DNA from: Amycolatopsis iheyensis | Lineage (GTDB): Bacteria > Actinomycetota > Actinomycetes > Mycobacteriales > Pseudonocardiaceae | Length of the DNA: 64,000 nt | NCBI RefSeq assembly: GCF_024703995.1 | Contig: NZ_JAMXQV010000026.1 | Location: 62,001-126,000 of the forward strand | Reading direction: 5' to 3' | In this document: positions 49,088 through 56,611 of the stretch, one piece after another | Layout of the letters: the number at the start of each line of letters is the position of its first letter | Numbering within the stretch: position 1 is the first letter of the stretch | Made by a program: the position numbers and the translations under genes | The notes under the pieces: model-generated | Seen by the model: only the letters and a program-made list of their open reading frames with translations | The model's database searches: none | What the model was told of the DNA's origin: nothing

Positions 49088-49738
49088 GTGAAAACTTCCC
49101 CTCGCTGGCGGCAATCCGTCGTCTGGCTGCACGTCGTGTCCTCGGTCGCCTGGATGAGCCAGGCCCTCGCGCTGGTCGTGCTGATGGCGTCGGGCGCGCC
49201 CGTCCTGGCCGACCGGCTCGACGCCGTCCTGCTCGCCCCGATGGCGAACGTCTCGGCGTTCACCGGTCTGCTGCTCGCCGGCGCGACCGCGTGGGGCTAC
49301 TTCCGGCACTGGTGGGTGCTGACGAAGTTCGTCCTGACGCTGATCCAGCTCTACGCGGGGATCTTCCTGCTCTCCCCCGCGCTGCGCGACTCCGCGGACA
49401 CCGGCACGGTCGCCTGGCCGCAGATCGCCGGGGCGTCGCTGATGGCGAGCGCGTTGTCGTTCCAGGCGTGGCTTTCGATCGCGAAGCCGTGGCGCAAGAC
49501 GCCGTGGTCGCCGGCCGCGAAGCCACCGACCGCGCCGACCTGGGTGTTCGTCGCCGGCTTGGTGGCGCCCGCGGTCGACGTCCCGGCCGGGCTCCTGCTG
49601 GGTTACCCGCTCCCGGCGTTGTCGCTGGTCACGCTGATCGTGCTCGGTCTTGAGCGGCGACGACGTCGTCGCCGTGCGCCGCGGCCCAGCGTCCGAAGCC
49701 CTCGATCGGCTCCAGGAAGCTTGAGCCCAGCGCCGTAA
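49088..49738 (+). CDS. Integral membrane protein (CopD/DUF2269-like)
   Basis: A 216-residue protein with about five membrane segments, beginning with VVWLHVVSSVAWMSQALALV, whose His and Trp arrangement resembles the first helix of CopD/DUF2269-type proteins, and continuing with SAFTGLLLAGATAWGYF and VLTLIQLYAGIFLLS. The last 30 residues are Arg/Pro/Ser-rich and come from a region that overlaps the convergent HxlR gene by 110 bp, so the true functional C-terminus may be near 49650. The GTG at 49088 was chosen. Metal or quinone-related roles are possible but unsupported. Confidence 0.68.
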   Translation: MKTSPRWRQSVVWLHVVSSVAWMSQALALVVLMASGAPVLADRLDAVLLAPMANVSAFTGLLLAGATAWGYFRHWWVLTKFVLTLIQLYAGIFLLSPALRDSADTGTVAWPQIAGASLMASALSFQAWLSIAKPWRKTPWSPAAKPPTAPTWVFVAGLVAPAVDVPAGLLLGYPLPALSLVTLIVLGLERRRRRRRAPRPSVRSPRSAPGSLSPAP

Positions 49739-49952
49739 GCGCGTACGCGCCTTCGCGGCGCTCGACGAGTCCGTCGAACTCCAGGCGCCGCAGGGTTTCC
49801 GTGAGCACCTTCGCGCTGATCCCGCCGATGGTGCGCCGCAGGTCGACGTGCCGGCGCGGGCCGTGGCGCAGCGCCCACACCACCACCGGGTTCCACGTGT
49901 TGGCGACGAGGTCGAACGCGAGCCGCGTCCGGCAGTCGGCGAGGAAGTCCAT
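49629..49952 (-). CDS. HxlR-family winged-helix regulator
   Basis: A 107-residue HxlR-type regulator: NTWNPVVVWALRHGPRRHVD, LRRTIGGISAKVLTETLRRL and FDGLVERREGAYALTALGSS represent the helix-wing core. It lacks the N-terminal cysteine of redox-sensing HypR/YodB; no obvious sensor residue is seen. Divergent from an F420-type oxidoreductase gene, which it probably controls through the 68-bp spacer (containing GGTTACCGTTCGG-like and GGTACC symmetric sites). ATG at 49952 was chosen over longer in-frame starts. Overlaps the convergent membrane-protein gene end by 110 bp. Confidence 0.85.
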   Translation of the reverse strand: MDFLADCRTRLAFDLVANTWNPVVVWALRHGPRRHVDLRRTIGGISAKVLTETLRRLEFDGLVERREGAYALTALGSSFLEPIEGFGRWAAAHGDDVVAAQDRARSA

Positions 49953-50020
49953 GGTTACCGTTCGGTTCCTTCCCGGGTGCCTACCGTCGTGCTGGTACCA
50001 GCCAAGCACACGGAGGACGC

Positions 50021-50551
50021 ATGCGGATCGGGATCTTCGGCACGGGCGGGATGGCGGACGCGCTGGGCACGCAGTGGGCGCGCGCGGGGCACGAACTGAG
50101 GGTGGCCGGCCGCAGGACCGGAGGCTGGCGCGAGGTGGCCGCGTTCGCCGACGTGCTCCTCCTGGCCGTCCCGGCGGCGGCCATCGGCGAGGTGCTCGCG
50201 AAGGCGGGTCCGCTGGCCGGGAAGGTGCTGGTGGACTGCACCAACGACCCGGCGCTGACCGGCACGCCGGTGGCTTCGCGGATCGTCACGGAGGCGCACG
50301 TGGTCAAGGCGTTCAACCTGGCCCACGTGGACGTCTGGCGCACCCCGCCGCCGGGCCTCGCGGTCCCGCTGTGCGGTGACGACCCGGCGGCGTTGGAAGT
50401 GGTGAGCACGTTGGTCCGGGACATCGGCTGCACACCGATCCGCGCGGGCGGCCTGGACCGCGCGGCATTGTTGGAGGCCACGGCGGCGTTCGTCATCCCG
50501 CTGTGGCTCGCCGGGGAGGACGCGCGGTCGATCCTGGCGCCGGCCGGGTGA
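50021..50551 (+). CDS. NADPH-dependent F420 reductase-like protein
   Basis: A 176-residue Rossmann protein starting MRIGIFGTGGMADALG, with RVAGRRTGG as the NADP-ribose-phosphate loop, then ADVLLLAVPAAAI and KAFNLAHVD. This matches the short NADPH:F420 oxidoreductase/NAD-binding family common in actinomycetes. It lacks a catalytic C-terminal domain, as usual for the short group. It is divergent from and probably regulated by the HxlR protein. Precise substrate unknown. Confidence 0.85.
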   Translation: MRIGIFGTGGMADALGTQWARAGHELRVAGRRTGGWREVAAFADVLLLAVPAAAIGEVLAKAGPLAGKVLVDCTNDPALTGTPVASRIVTEAHVVKAFNLAHVDVWRTPPPGLAVPLCGDDPAALEVVSTLVRDIGCTPIRAGGLDRAALLEATAAFVIPLWLAGEDARSILAPAG

Positions 50552-50561
50552 GAATGGCCCG

Positions 50562-51107
50562 GTGGGACTGATCGAGCACCTCGAAGCCCGGCTGGGCGCG
50601 CTGACCGGTGGCTGGAAGCGCGACGGCTTCCAGGTCGGCGCGTTCGAAGGCGCCTTCGGCGCGAAGTGGTTCGCGACCGTGGGGCTGAGCCGGCACCCGC
50701 TGCACTCGCGCGCGTCGGGGCGGCACCTGTGGTTGGAGCTGATCGTGGGCAGCTACCCGAGTGGCCCCGTCAACGGGCTGCCGCACCTGCTCGGCCAGGT
50801 CGCCGATGAGCTGCTCGTGTCGGGCCAGGCGCTGCTGCGCGGTGACGTCCTCGGCCCGCGCGGGCCGTTCGCGCCGGGCAGCGCGATGGAGGCGCTGTAC
50901 GCGGCGATCCCGGTGTACTTCGACGACGAATTCGCGGCGGCCGACGTGGACGACGGCAACCGGGCGGCGATCGTCTGGCTGACACCGATCTCAGCCGGCG
51001 AAGCGGCGTACGTCGCTTCGCACGGCTGGAACGCGTTCGAAGACGAGCTGATCAAGCACGACCCGGACCTCCTGGACCTGGGTCGCGCCGAGCTGCCGCT
51101 CCGCTGA
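50562..51107 (+). CDS. Suppressor-of-fused (SUFU)-like domain protein
   Basis: A 181-residue protein resembling the bacterial SUFU domain: LWLELIVGSYPSGPVNGLP, then YFDDEFAAADVDDGNR and a conserved end AIVWLTPISAGEAAYVASHG followed by WNAFEDELIKHDPDLLDL. In bacteria the SUFU family is repeatedly used as an immunity or partner protein for polymorphic toxins; here no toxin gene is adjacent. GTG start 10 bp after the F420-reductase-like stop, so cotranscribed. No signal peptide. Function not assigned beyond the domain. Confidence 0.78.
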   Translation: MGLIEHLEARLGALTGGWKRDGFQVGAFEGAFGAKWFATVGLSRHPLHSRASGRHLWLELIVGSYPSGPVNGLPHLLGQVADELLVSGQALLRGDVLGPRGPFAPGSAMEALYAAIPVYFDDEFAAADVDDGNRAAIVWLTPISAGEAAYVASHGWNAFEDELIKHDPDLLDLGRAELPLR

Positions 51108-51109
51108 GG

Positions 51110-51265
51110 TCAGAGCCCGTATTCGATGGCGGTGGCGTCGGTGCCGTACTCGACGGCGGTGGGCACCAGCGCGTATTCCACCATCGAGGCGGCCGACGCG
51201 ATCGGCGCGAACCCCAACGCGAGCACGCCGGCGACGAAGAGCCCGGCCAGCAATCGTTTCACCAT
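51110..51265 (-). CDS. 51-residue secreted peptide with repeated (V/I)EY motifs
   Basis: A small open frame with a strong GGGAGGGG ribosome site and an ATG at 51265, start MVKRLLAGLFVAGVLALGFA. The N-terminus is a clear signal peptide (basic VKR, hydrophobic core, SAA cleavage-like motif at IASAA), leaving a mature peptide of about 25 residues containing three evenly spaced motifs VEYA, VEYG and IEYG. It is acidic and has no cysteine. It overlaps nothing, has actinomycete codon bias in its third positions, and stops 3 bp from the SUFU stop on the opposite strand. It could be a signalling or surface peptide; no family was recognised. Too short for usual gene callers. Confidence 0.78.
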   Translation of the reverse strand: MVKRLLAGLFVAGVLALGFAPIASAASMVEYALVPTAVEYGTDATAIEYGL

Positions 51266-51315
51266 GGTCCCCTCCCAGGTTCCGAAGCGTCCACGCTAAC
51301 CCCGGGAGGCCATGG

Positions 51316-52377
51316 TCAGGAGATGATTGCGCCGTTGAGCGCACTGACCGCGGCCAGGTCGCCGGACGCCAGATCGGCCACCCGGGCGCGCAGCGGCGCA
51401 CCGCCCCGCGGCACCAGCGTCACCTCGCCCGTGGCCAGGTCCGTCACCAGCGTGCTCAGCGTCATCAGGTCGTCGCCATCGGTCGCATTCCGGTACACCG
51501 CACCGGTCAACGCCGATACCAGCCACTTCGCGTCCGGCTCCGCGGGCGCCAAGTGCGCACACACCTCCGCCCGAGCCAAACTTTCCTCCGAAGCCGCGTC
51601 CAAGCTCGGCGGCAGCTGCCGGAAGTGGTTGGTGTGCCAGGAAAGCCCACTGCCCACAGTGGTCACCGCGGTTTCGTGGCCGGCCTTCTCCACCACGAGT
51701 ACCGCCGGCGAACCGACCTGGCCCATCGTGTACGCGAAGCCGCCCGCCGAAGGGCGAGAGCGCAACAGTGACACCGCTTCAGCCGAACACGACGAACGCT
51801 GAGCCGAACGCGCCACGAAGTGCCGCCCGGCGCACGGCGACGGCGCCACCACGTTCACGCTGTCGATCCCCCACACCAGCCCGTGCGTCGTGATCGTGAA
51901 CGTGTTCGCCGGCAGGAACCCCGGGTACCACCAGACGCACACCCCCGGCTCGCCGTCGATCAGCAGCGTCAGGAGCCGGCCGATGCCGTCGAACACCGGC
52001 GCGCCGTCCTCGTTGTGACCGAGCAGCGACGGCGCCCACGCGAGGTCCGTGCAGCCCGTGCCGTCGCCCGCGCCGAGGTCGCCGCGCAGGTTCGCCAGCA
52101 GCAGGTCGTCGAACGGCACCGCCGCGCCCGCCGCCAGCGCTTTCAGCTCGGCGTACGCGTCCGGGTGCTCGACCTGCGACGCCGATTCGATCGCCCGGAA
52201 CAGCACCGGCGACCGCCGCGCCCGCGCGGTGACCGGCCACGACGGCAGTCCGGCCAGGACGGTCCGGATGTCCGCGGCGGCGTGCGCGCCCAGCGCGTGG
52301 AAAGCGGCTTCCCGGGGGCCTTCGACGATCGTCCAGCGCACGTCGCCGATCCGGTGCTCCCGCACTGTCGCCACCAT
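51316..52377 (-). CDS. C45-type N-terminal-nucleophile acyltransferase/hydrolase-like protein
   Basis: A 353-residue protein related to acyl-CoA:6-aminopenicillanate acyltransferase and other C45 Ntn-hydrolases. The self-cleavage/nucleophile site is seen as DGTGCTDLAW (Cys near residue 109), followed by LLGHNEDGAP with the HNED pattern, VWWYPGFLPANTFTITTHGL and GLSWHTNHF. After autocleavage the Cys becomes the catalytic N-terminus. Substrates are amide bonds in acylated small molecules. No signal peptide, so cytoplasmic. Single gene with the small peptide gene downstream (50 bp), possibly on one transcript. Confidence 0.83.
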   Translation of the reverse strand: MVATVREHRIGDVRWTIVEGPREAAFHALGAHAAADIRTVLAGLPSWPVTARARRSPVLFRAIESASQVEHPDAYAELKALAAGAAVPFDDLLLANLRGDLGAGDGTGCTDLAWAPSLLGHNEDGAPVFDGIGRLLTLLIDGEPGVCVWWYPGFLPANTFTITTHGLVWGIDSVNVVAPSPCAGRHFVARSAQRSSCSAEAVSLLRSRPSAGGFAYTMGQVGSPAVLVVEKAGHETAVTTVGSGLSWHTNHFRQLPPSLDAASEESLARAEVCAHLAPAEPDAKWLVSALTGAVYRNATDGDDLMTLSTLVTDLATGEVTLVPRGGAPLRARVADLASGDLAAVSALNGAIIS

Positions 52378-52415
52378 GTGCTCACGATGACTGAGCAGTC
52401 AGGAATGCGCAACGG

Positions 52416-54920
52416 CTAGTGCGCGCCCACCTCGGTCACCCGCACCACGGCCGCGCCGGCCTCGTCGGACGCGGCCAGGTCAACCTCCGCGCTGATGCCC
52501 CAGTCGTGGTCGCCGGCCGGGTCGTCGAAGATCTGCCGCACCTTCCAGACCTCCGGCTGCTGCTCGATCATCAGCAGCGCCGGGCCGCGCGCGTCCGGGC
52601 CGGTGCCGAGCGACTCGTACTCCTCGAAGTAGTCCTCGATCGCTTCCTGCCACGCCTCGGCGTCCCAGCCGGACGCCGCGTCGAGCTCGCCGAGCGGGAA
52701 CCACGCGCGCCGCCCGAACAGCTCGACCCGGCGGAACAGCTCGTTGCGCACCAGCACCCGGAACGCGCGCTCGTTGCGCGTGACACCCGGCGGCTCCGAC
52801 GGCGGCCGCGTCGACACCGGGCCTTCCTCGTCGGGGTGGCGCAGCGCCTCCCACTCGTCCAGCAGACTGGAGTCGACCTGCCGGACCAGCTCGCCGAGCC
52901 ACTCGATGAGGTCCTGCAGCGGCTCGGTCTTGGCCTCGTCGGGCACCGTGTGGCGCAGCGCGTCGTAGACGTCGGCGAGGTAGCGCAGCACCAGGCCTTC
53001 GGAGCGGGCCAGCTGGTAGAAACCGATGTACTCGACGAAGTTCATCGCGCGCTCGTACATGTCGCGCACGACGGACTTGGGCGACAGCTCGTAGTCGTCG
53101 ACCCACGGGTGGCCCTGCCGGTAGCTGTGGAACGCGCCCTGCAGCAGCTCTTCCAGCGGCTTCGGGTAGCTGACGTTCTCGAGCAGCTCCATCCGCTCGT
53201 CGTACTCGATGCCCTCGGCCTTCATCGCGTTGACGGCCTCGCCGCGCGCCTTGAACTGCTGCTGCGACAGCACCGGCCGCGGGTTGTCCACCGTGGACTC
53301 CACAGTGGACACGACGTCGAGCGGGTAGCTCGGCGAGTCCAGTTCGAACAGTTCGATGGCGGCCAGCGCGAACGGCGAAAGCGGCTGGTTGAGCGCGAAG
53401 TCGAACTGCAGGTCGACGGTGAGCCGGATGATCCGGCCCTGCTCGTCCGGTTCGGACAGTCGTTCGACGACGCCGGCGGCGAGCAGCGCGCGGTAGATCG
53501 CGATGGCGCGCAGGATGAGCTTGCGCTGCGACGCGCGGTCCTCGTGGTTGTCCTCGAGGAGGTGGCGCATCGAGTCGAACGCGTTGCCGGGCCGCGAGAT
53601 CACGTTCAGCAGCATCGAGTGCGTGACCTTGAAGCTCGAGGTCAGCGGCTCGGGGTCGGCCGCGATAAGCCGGTCGAACGTGCTCTCGGTCCAGTTGACG
53701 AAGCCTTCCGGCGCCTTCTTCCGGACGATCTTCTTTTTCTTCTTCGGGTCGTCGCCCGCCTTTTCCAGCGCCTTCGCGTTCTCGACGACGTGGTCGGGCG
53801 CCTGCACGACGACGTAGCCGTCGGTGTCGTAGCCCGCGCGCCCGGCGCGGCCGGCGATCTGGTGGAACTCGCGGGCCTTGAGGTGGCGCTGGCGGACGCC
53901 GTCGTACTTGGTCAGCGCGGAGAAGACGACCGTCCGGATCGGCACGTTGATGCCGACGCCGAGGGTGTCGGTCCCGCAGATCACCTTGAGCAGCCCGGAC
54001 TGGGCCAAGGTCTCGACCAATCGGCGGTACTTCGGCAGCATGCCGGCGTGGTGGACGCCGATGCCGTGGCGGACCAGCCGCGAGAGCGTCTTGCCGAACC
54101 CGGCGGCGAACCGGAAGTCGCCGATCAGCTCGGCGATGGCTTCCTTCTCGGCCTTCGTCGTGACGTTGATGCTCATCAGCGTCTGCGCCCGCTCGATGGC
54201 CGCGGCCTGCGAGAAGTGCACGACGTATACGGGCGCCTGACCGCCGTTGAGCAGCTCGGACATCGTCTCGTGCAGCGGCGTGAGCGCGTACCGGAAGGTC
54301 AGTGGCACCGGGCGCTGCGCCGACGTGACGACGGCGGTCGGCTTGCCGGTGCGGCGCGTGAGGTCCTTTTCGAAGAAGGACACGTCGCCCAAGGTCGCCG
54401 ACATCAGGACGAACTGGGCCTTCGGCAGCTCCAGCAGCGGCACCTGCCACGCCCAGCCGCGGTCGGGCTCGGAGTAGAAGTGGAACTCGTCGGCCACGAC
54501 CTGCCCGACCGGCGCGTCGGCACCGAACCGCAACGCGATGTTCGCCAGGATTTCGGCCGTGCAGCAGATGATCGGCGCGTCCGGGTTGACGCTGGAGTCA
54601 CCCGTCATCATCCCGACGTTGTCGGCGCCGAAGATCTCGATGAGCTGGAAGAACTTCTCCGAGACGAGGGCTTTGATGGGCGCGGTGTAGTAGCTGCGGC
54701 GGCCCTGGGCGAGCGCGGTGAAGTGCGCGCCGACGGCGACGAGGCTCTTCCCGGAGCCGGTCGGCGTCGAGAGGATGACGTTCGATCCGGAGACGACCTC
54801 CATCACCGCCTCCTCCTGCGCCGGGTACAGCTCGATGCCCCGATCGGCCGTCCAGGTCGTGAACGCTTCGAAGAGGGCGTCGGGGTCGGGATCCGCAGGC
54901 AGGAGGTCTGTGAGAGTCAT
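52416..54920 (-). CDS. SKI2-type DExH-box RNA helicase with C-terminal DUF3516 region
   Basis: An 834-residue superfamily 2 helicase. Walker A STPTGSGKSLVA, VVADEFHFYSEPDRG (DEFH, DExH box), LMSATLGD, GVHHAGMLPKYR, VICGTDTLGVGINVP and HQIAGRAGRAGYD are in order over the first 450 residues. The C-terminal half (about 460-834) is the long helical region found in actinobacterial members (DUF3516 type). Such helicases probably remodel structured RNA or ribosome particles. Start MTLTDLLPADPDPD. The large overlapping frames on the opposite strand are shadows of its codon bias. Confidence 0.94.
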   Translation of the reverse strand: MTLTDLLPADPDPDALFEAFTTWTADRGIELYPAQEEAVMEVVSGSNVILSTPTGSGKSLVAVGAHFTALAQGRRSYYTAPIKALVSEKFFQLIEIFGADNVGMMTGDSSVNPDAPIICCTAEILANIALRFGADAPVGQVVADEFHFYSEPDRGWAWQVPLLELPKAQFVLMSATLGDVSFFEKDLTRRTGKPTAVVTSAQRPVPLTFRYALTPLHETMSELLNGGQAPVYVVHFSQAAAIERAQTLMSINVTTKAEKEAIAELIGDFRFAAGFGKTLSRLVRHGIGVHHAGMLPKYRRLVETLAQSGLLKVICGTDTLGVGINVPIRTVVFSALTKYDGVRQRHLKAREFHQIAGRAGRAGYDTDGYVVVQAPDHVVENAKALEKAGDDPKKKKKIVRKKAPEGFVNWTESTFDRLIAADPEPLTSSFKVTHSMLLNVISRPGNAFDSMRHLLEDNHEDRASQRKLILRAIAIYRALLAAGVVERLSEPDEQGRIIRLTVDLQFDFALNQPLSPFALAAIELFELDSPSYPLDVVSTVESTVDNPRPVLSQQQFKARGEAVNAMKAEGIEYDERMELLENVSYPKPLEELLQGAFHSYRQGHPWVDDYELSPKSVVRDMYERAMNFVEYIGFYQLARSEGLVLRYLADVYDALRHTVPDEAKTEPLQDLIEWLGELVRQVDSSLLDEWEALRHPDEEGPVSTRPPSEPPGVTRNERAFRVLVRNELFRRVELFGRRAWFPLGELDAASGWDAEAWQEAIEDYFEEYESLGTGPDARGPALLMIEQQPEVWKVRQIFDDPAGDHDWGISAEVDLAASDEAGAAVVRVTEVGAH

Positions 54921-55067
54921 GAGACGTCCATCGTGCCATCCGCTCGTCGCAAAGTCGGCAGGGGCGATCGCATCGCGCGTGGTAAACCCGTAGGCTTCGC
55001 GTTACCGCGCTTCGACCGGGAGATACGGTGTCGCGCGCACACGGGCGGTACTCCGGAGGGCTTAGGA

Positions 55068-56330
55068 ATGGCACAGGACATCATCCCGATCGAACTCGGG
55101 CTGCCGCAGGGCGACGTCGTCACCCTGTGGGCCCCGCGCTGGCGGGAAGACGGCGAGGAGTGGGAAGCGTTCCTCGGCGACGAGGACGACCTGTACGCCT
55201 TCCCGGACGCCGCGCACCTGGCCGCCTTCGTCCGCACGTCCGAGCGGCACGACCTGCTGGACCACCCGGCGTGGGACGCCGTGCCGTCGCTGAACGTGCC
55301 CGAGCTGATCCCGGACGAGGACCACACGTACGACCTCGTCGGCGTGCCGGAGCTCGTCGCCGAGGAGCCGGACGTCTGGCACATCGCCGAGCTGGCGGAG
55401 ATCGTCGGCATCGTGCGGTCGCTCGCGGACGTCTGCGACCTCGAAGAGGTGCACGAGATCCTCGACTCGACCGAGGGCTTCTCGCTGCTGGACCAGGGCA
55501 CCCTCCCGTTCACCGGGAGCGTCGGCGTCCAGGTGTGGAACGACCTGTCCGAGACGGTGTCGCAGAAGTGGGACACCGTGCTGGACGCGATCGACGGCCT
55601 GGTGACCCAGCCGGACGTCGACGAGAAGGTGCTGGAGCAGACCGCCGAGGAGCTGGCGGCGTTCCACGAGGAGTCCGCCGAGGCCGAGGCCGGCGCCGAG
55701 GGTGAAGAGGACCTCGAGGCGATCTCCTCGGACGACGAGGACGACTCCGACGACGAAGAGGACGAGGGTCCGGTCGGCTTCTGGGCCGAGGTCGGCATCG
55801 ACCCGATCAAGATCATCACGTCCGGCGCGGAGTACTACACGCTGCGCTGCTACCTCGACGACACCCCGGTGTTCCTCGGCAGCGAAGGCGAGATCGACGT
55901 CTTCACGTCGACGGGCGCGCTGGCCCGGGCCCTGGCGGACGGCAAGGACCTGGCCGACACGGACCTCGCGGACGTGTCCACGTGGGACGAGGTCCTCGCC
56001 AAGGCGACGGCGGGCGAGCTCGACGTCGAGGTCGACGCCGAGAACACGTACGTCCTGACTGGTCTGGACGCGGACATCGCGGAGGGCCCGGAGGCGATCG
56101 ACCCGACCCAGCTGGAGCTGGCGGTCGAGCTGATCACGGACGCGGCGGACTGGGCGGGCGACGACTCGGCGGAGACGGCCCTGGCGGGCAACGAAAGCCT
56201 GGGCTGGCTGGTGTCGTTCGTGCTCCGCCCCGACCCGACGCGCCTGGAGCCGTCGGCCCCGTTCGACGCCGAGCAGAGCGCGTGGCGGAAGCTGGTCGAA
56301 GGCTTCGAGAACCGCCTGACGGTCGCCTGA
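55068..56330 (+). CDS. Acidic conserved actinobacterial protein (annotated elsewhere as primosomal protein)
   Basis: A 420-residue cytoplasmic protein, very acidic, starting MAQDIIPIELGLPQGDVVTL. A first globular part (1-190) is followed by a long Asp/Glu stretch near 205-240 (for example ISSDDEDDSDDEEDEG) and a second globular part that begins PVGFWAEVGIDPIKI. Homologues in actinomycetes are sometimes annotated as primosomal protein, but no DNA-replication motif is visible and I would treat it as uncharacterised. ATG at 55068 with a GGAGG ribosome site. Followed by a good terminator. Confidence 0.75.
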   Translation: MAQDIIPIELGLPQGDVVTLWAPRWREDGEEWEAFLGDEDDLYAFPDAAHLAAFVRTSERHDLLDHPAWDAVPSLNVPELIPDEDHTYDLVGVPELVAEEPDVWHIAELAEIVGIVRSLADVCDLEEVHEILDSTEGFSLLDQGTLPFTGSVGVQVWNDLSETVSQKWDTVLDAIDGLVTQPDVDEKVLEQTAEELAAFHEESAEAEAGAEGEEDLEAISSDDEDDSDDEEDEGPVGFWAEVGIDPIKIITSGAEYYTLRCYLDDTPVFLGSEGEIDVFTSTGALARALADGKDLADTDLADVSTWDEVLAKATAGELDVEVDAENTYVLTGLDADIAEGPEAIDPTQLELAVELITDAADWAGDDSAETALAGNESLGWLVSFVLRPDPTRLEPSAPFDAEQSAWRKLVEGFENRLTVA

Positions 56331-56340
56331 TCTGTTTCGC

Positions 56341-56380
56341 CGAAGGCCGCCTCCCGGATTCGTCCGGCAGGCGGCCTTCG
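56341..56380 (+). terminator. Terminator after the acidic-protein gene
   Basis: CGAAGGCCGCCT (56341-56352) pairs perfectly with AGGCGGCCTTCG (56369-56380), 12-bp arms with a 16-base loop, ten bases after the stop codon. Confidence 0.88.
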
Positions 56381-56453
56381 TCGCGTCCGGAGCCGCGCGG
56401 CAGTCGGCGCTCCCGGCAAGCATCCACAGTCTCGAGCCGATGTGGACAACTCC

Positions 56454-56600
56454 GCCTCGCCGCGTACCCGGAAGGTCGGCTCGCGTGCCTGGACGGTCGG
56501 CTCGCGTACTCAGAAGGTCGGCTCGCGTGCTTGGGCGGGCATCTCGTGTGATTGCGGAGGCATCACGTGTGATTGGAGGGGCATCACGTGTGATTGGGGG
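56454..56600. repeat. 21-nt repeat array C (seven exact-length units)
   Basis: Seven consecutive units each exactly 21 nt long: 56454-56474, 56475-56495, 56496-56516, 56517-56537, 56538-56558, 56559-56579 and 56580-56600. Unit cores drift from GTCGGCTCGCGTGC through GGCATCTCGTGTGATTG to GGCATCACGTGTGATTGG, so neighbouring units are most alike. Forward orientation relative to array A. It lies between the convergent acidic-protein terminator and the MFS gene stop (56612). Confidence 0.92.
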
Positions 56601-56611
56601 GTCGACACGGA

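Noticed and set aside
52419..55067. Long plus-strand frame leading into the acidic-protein gene
   Set aside because: It is antisense to the helicase, which has all expected motifs in order; the acidic-protein gene has a good ribosome site and ATG at 55068.
56454..56600. CRISPR array
   Set aside because: The 21-nt units are contiguous with no spacers, units drift gradually, and no cas genes are present.
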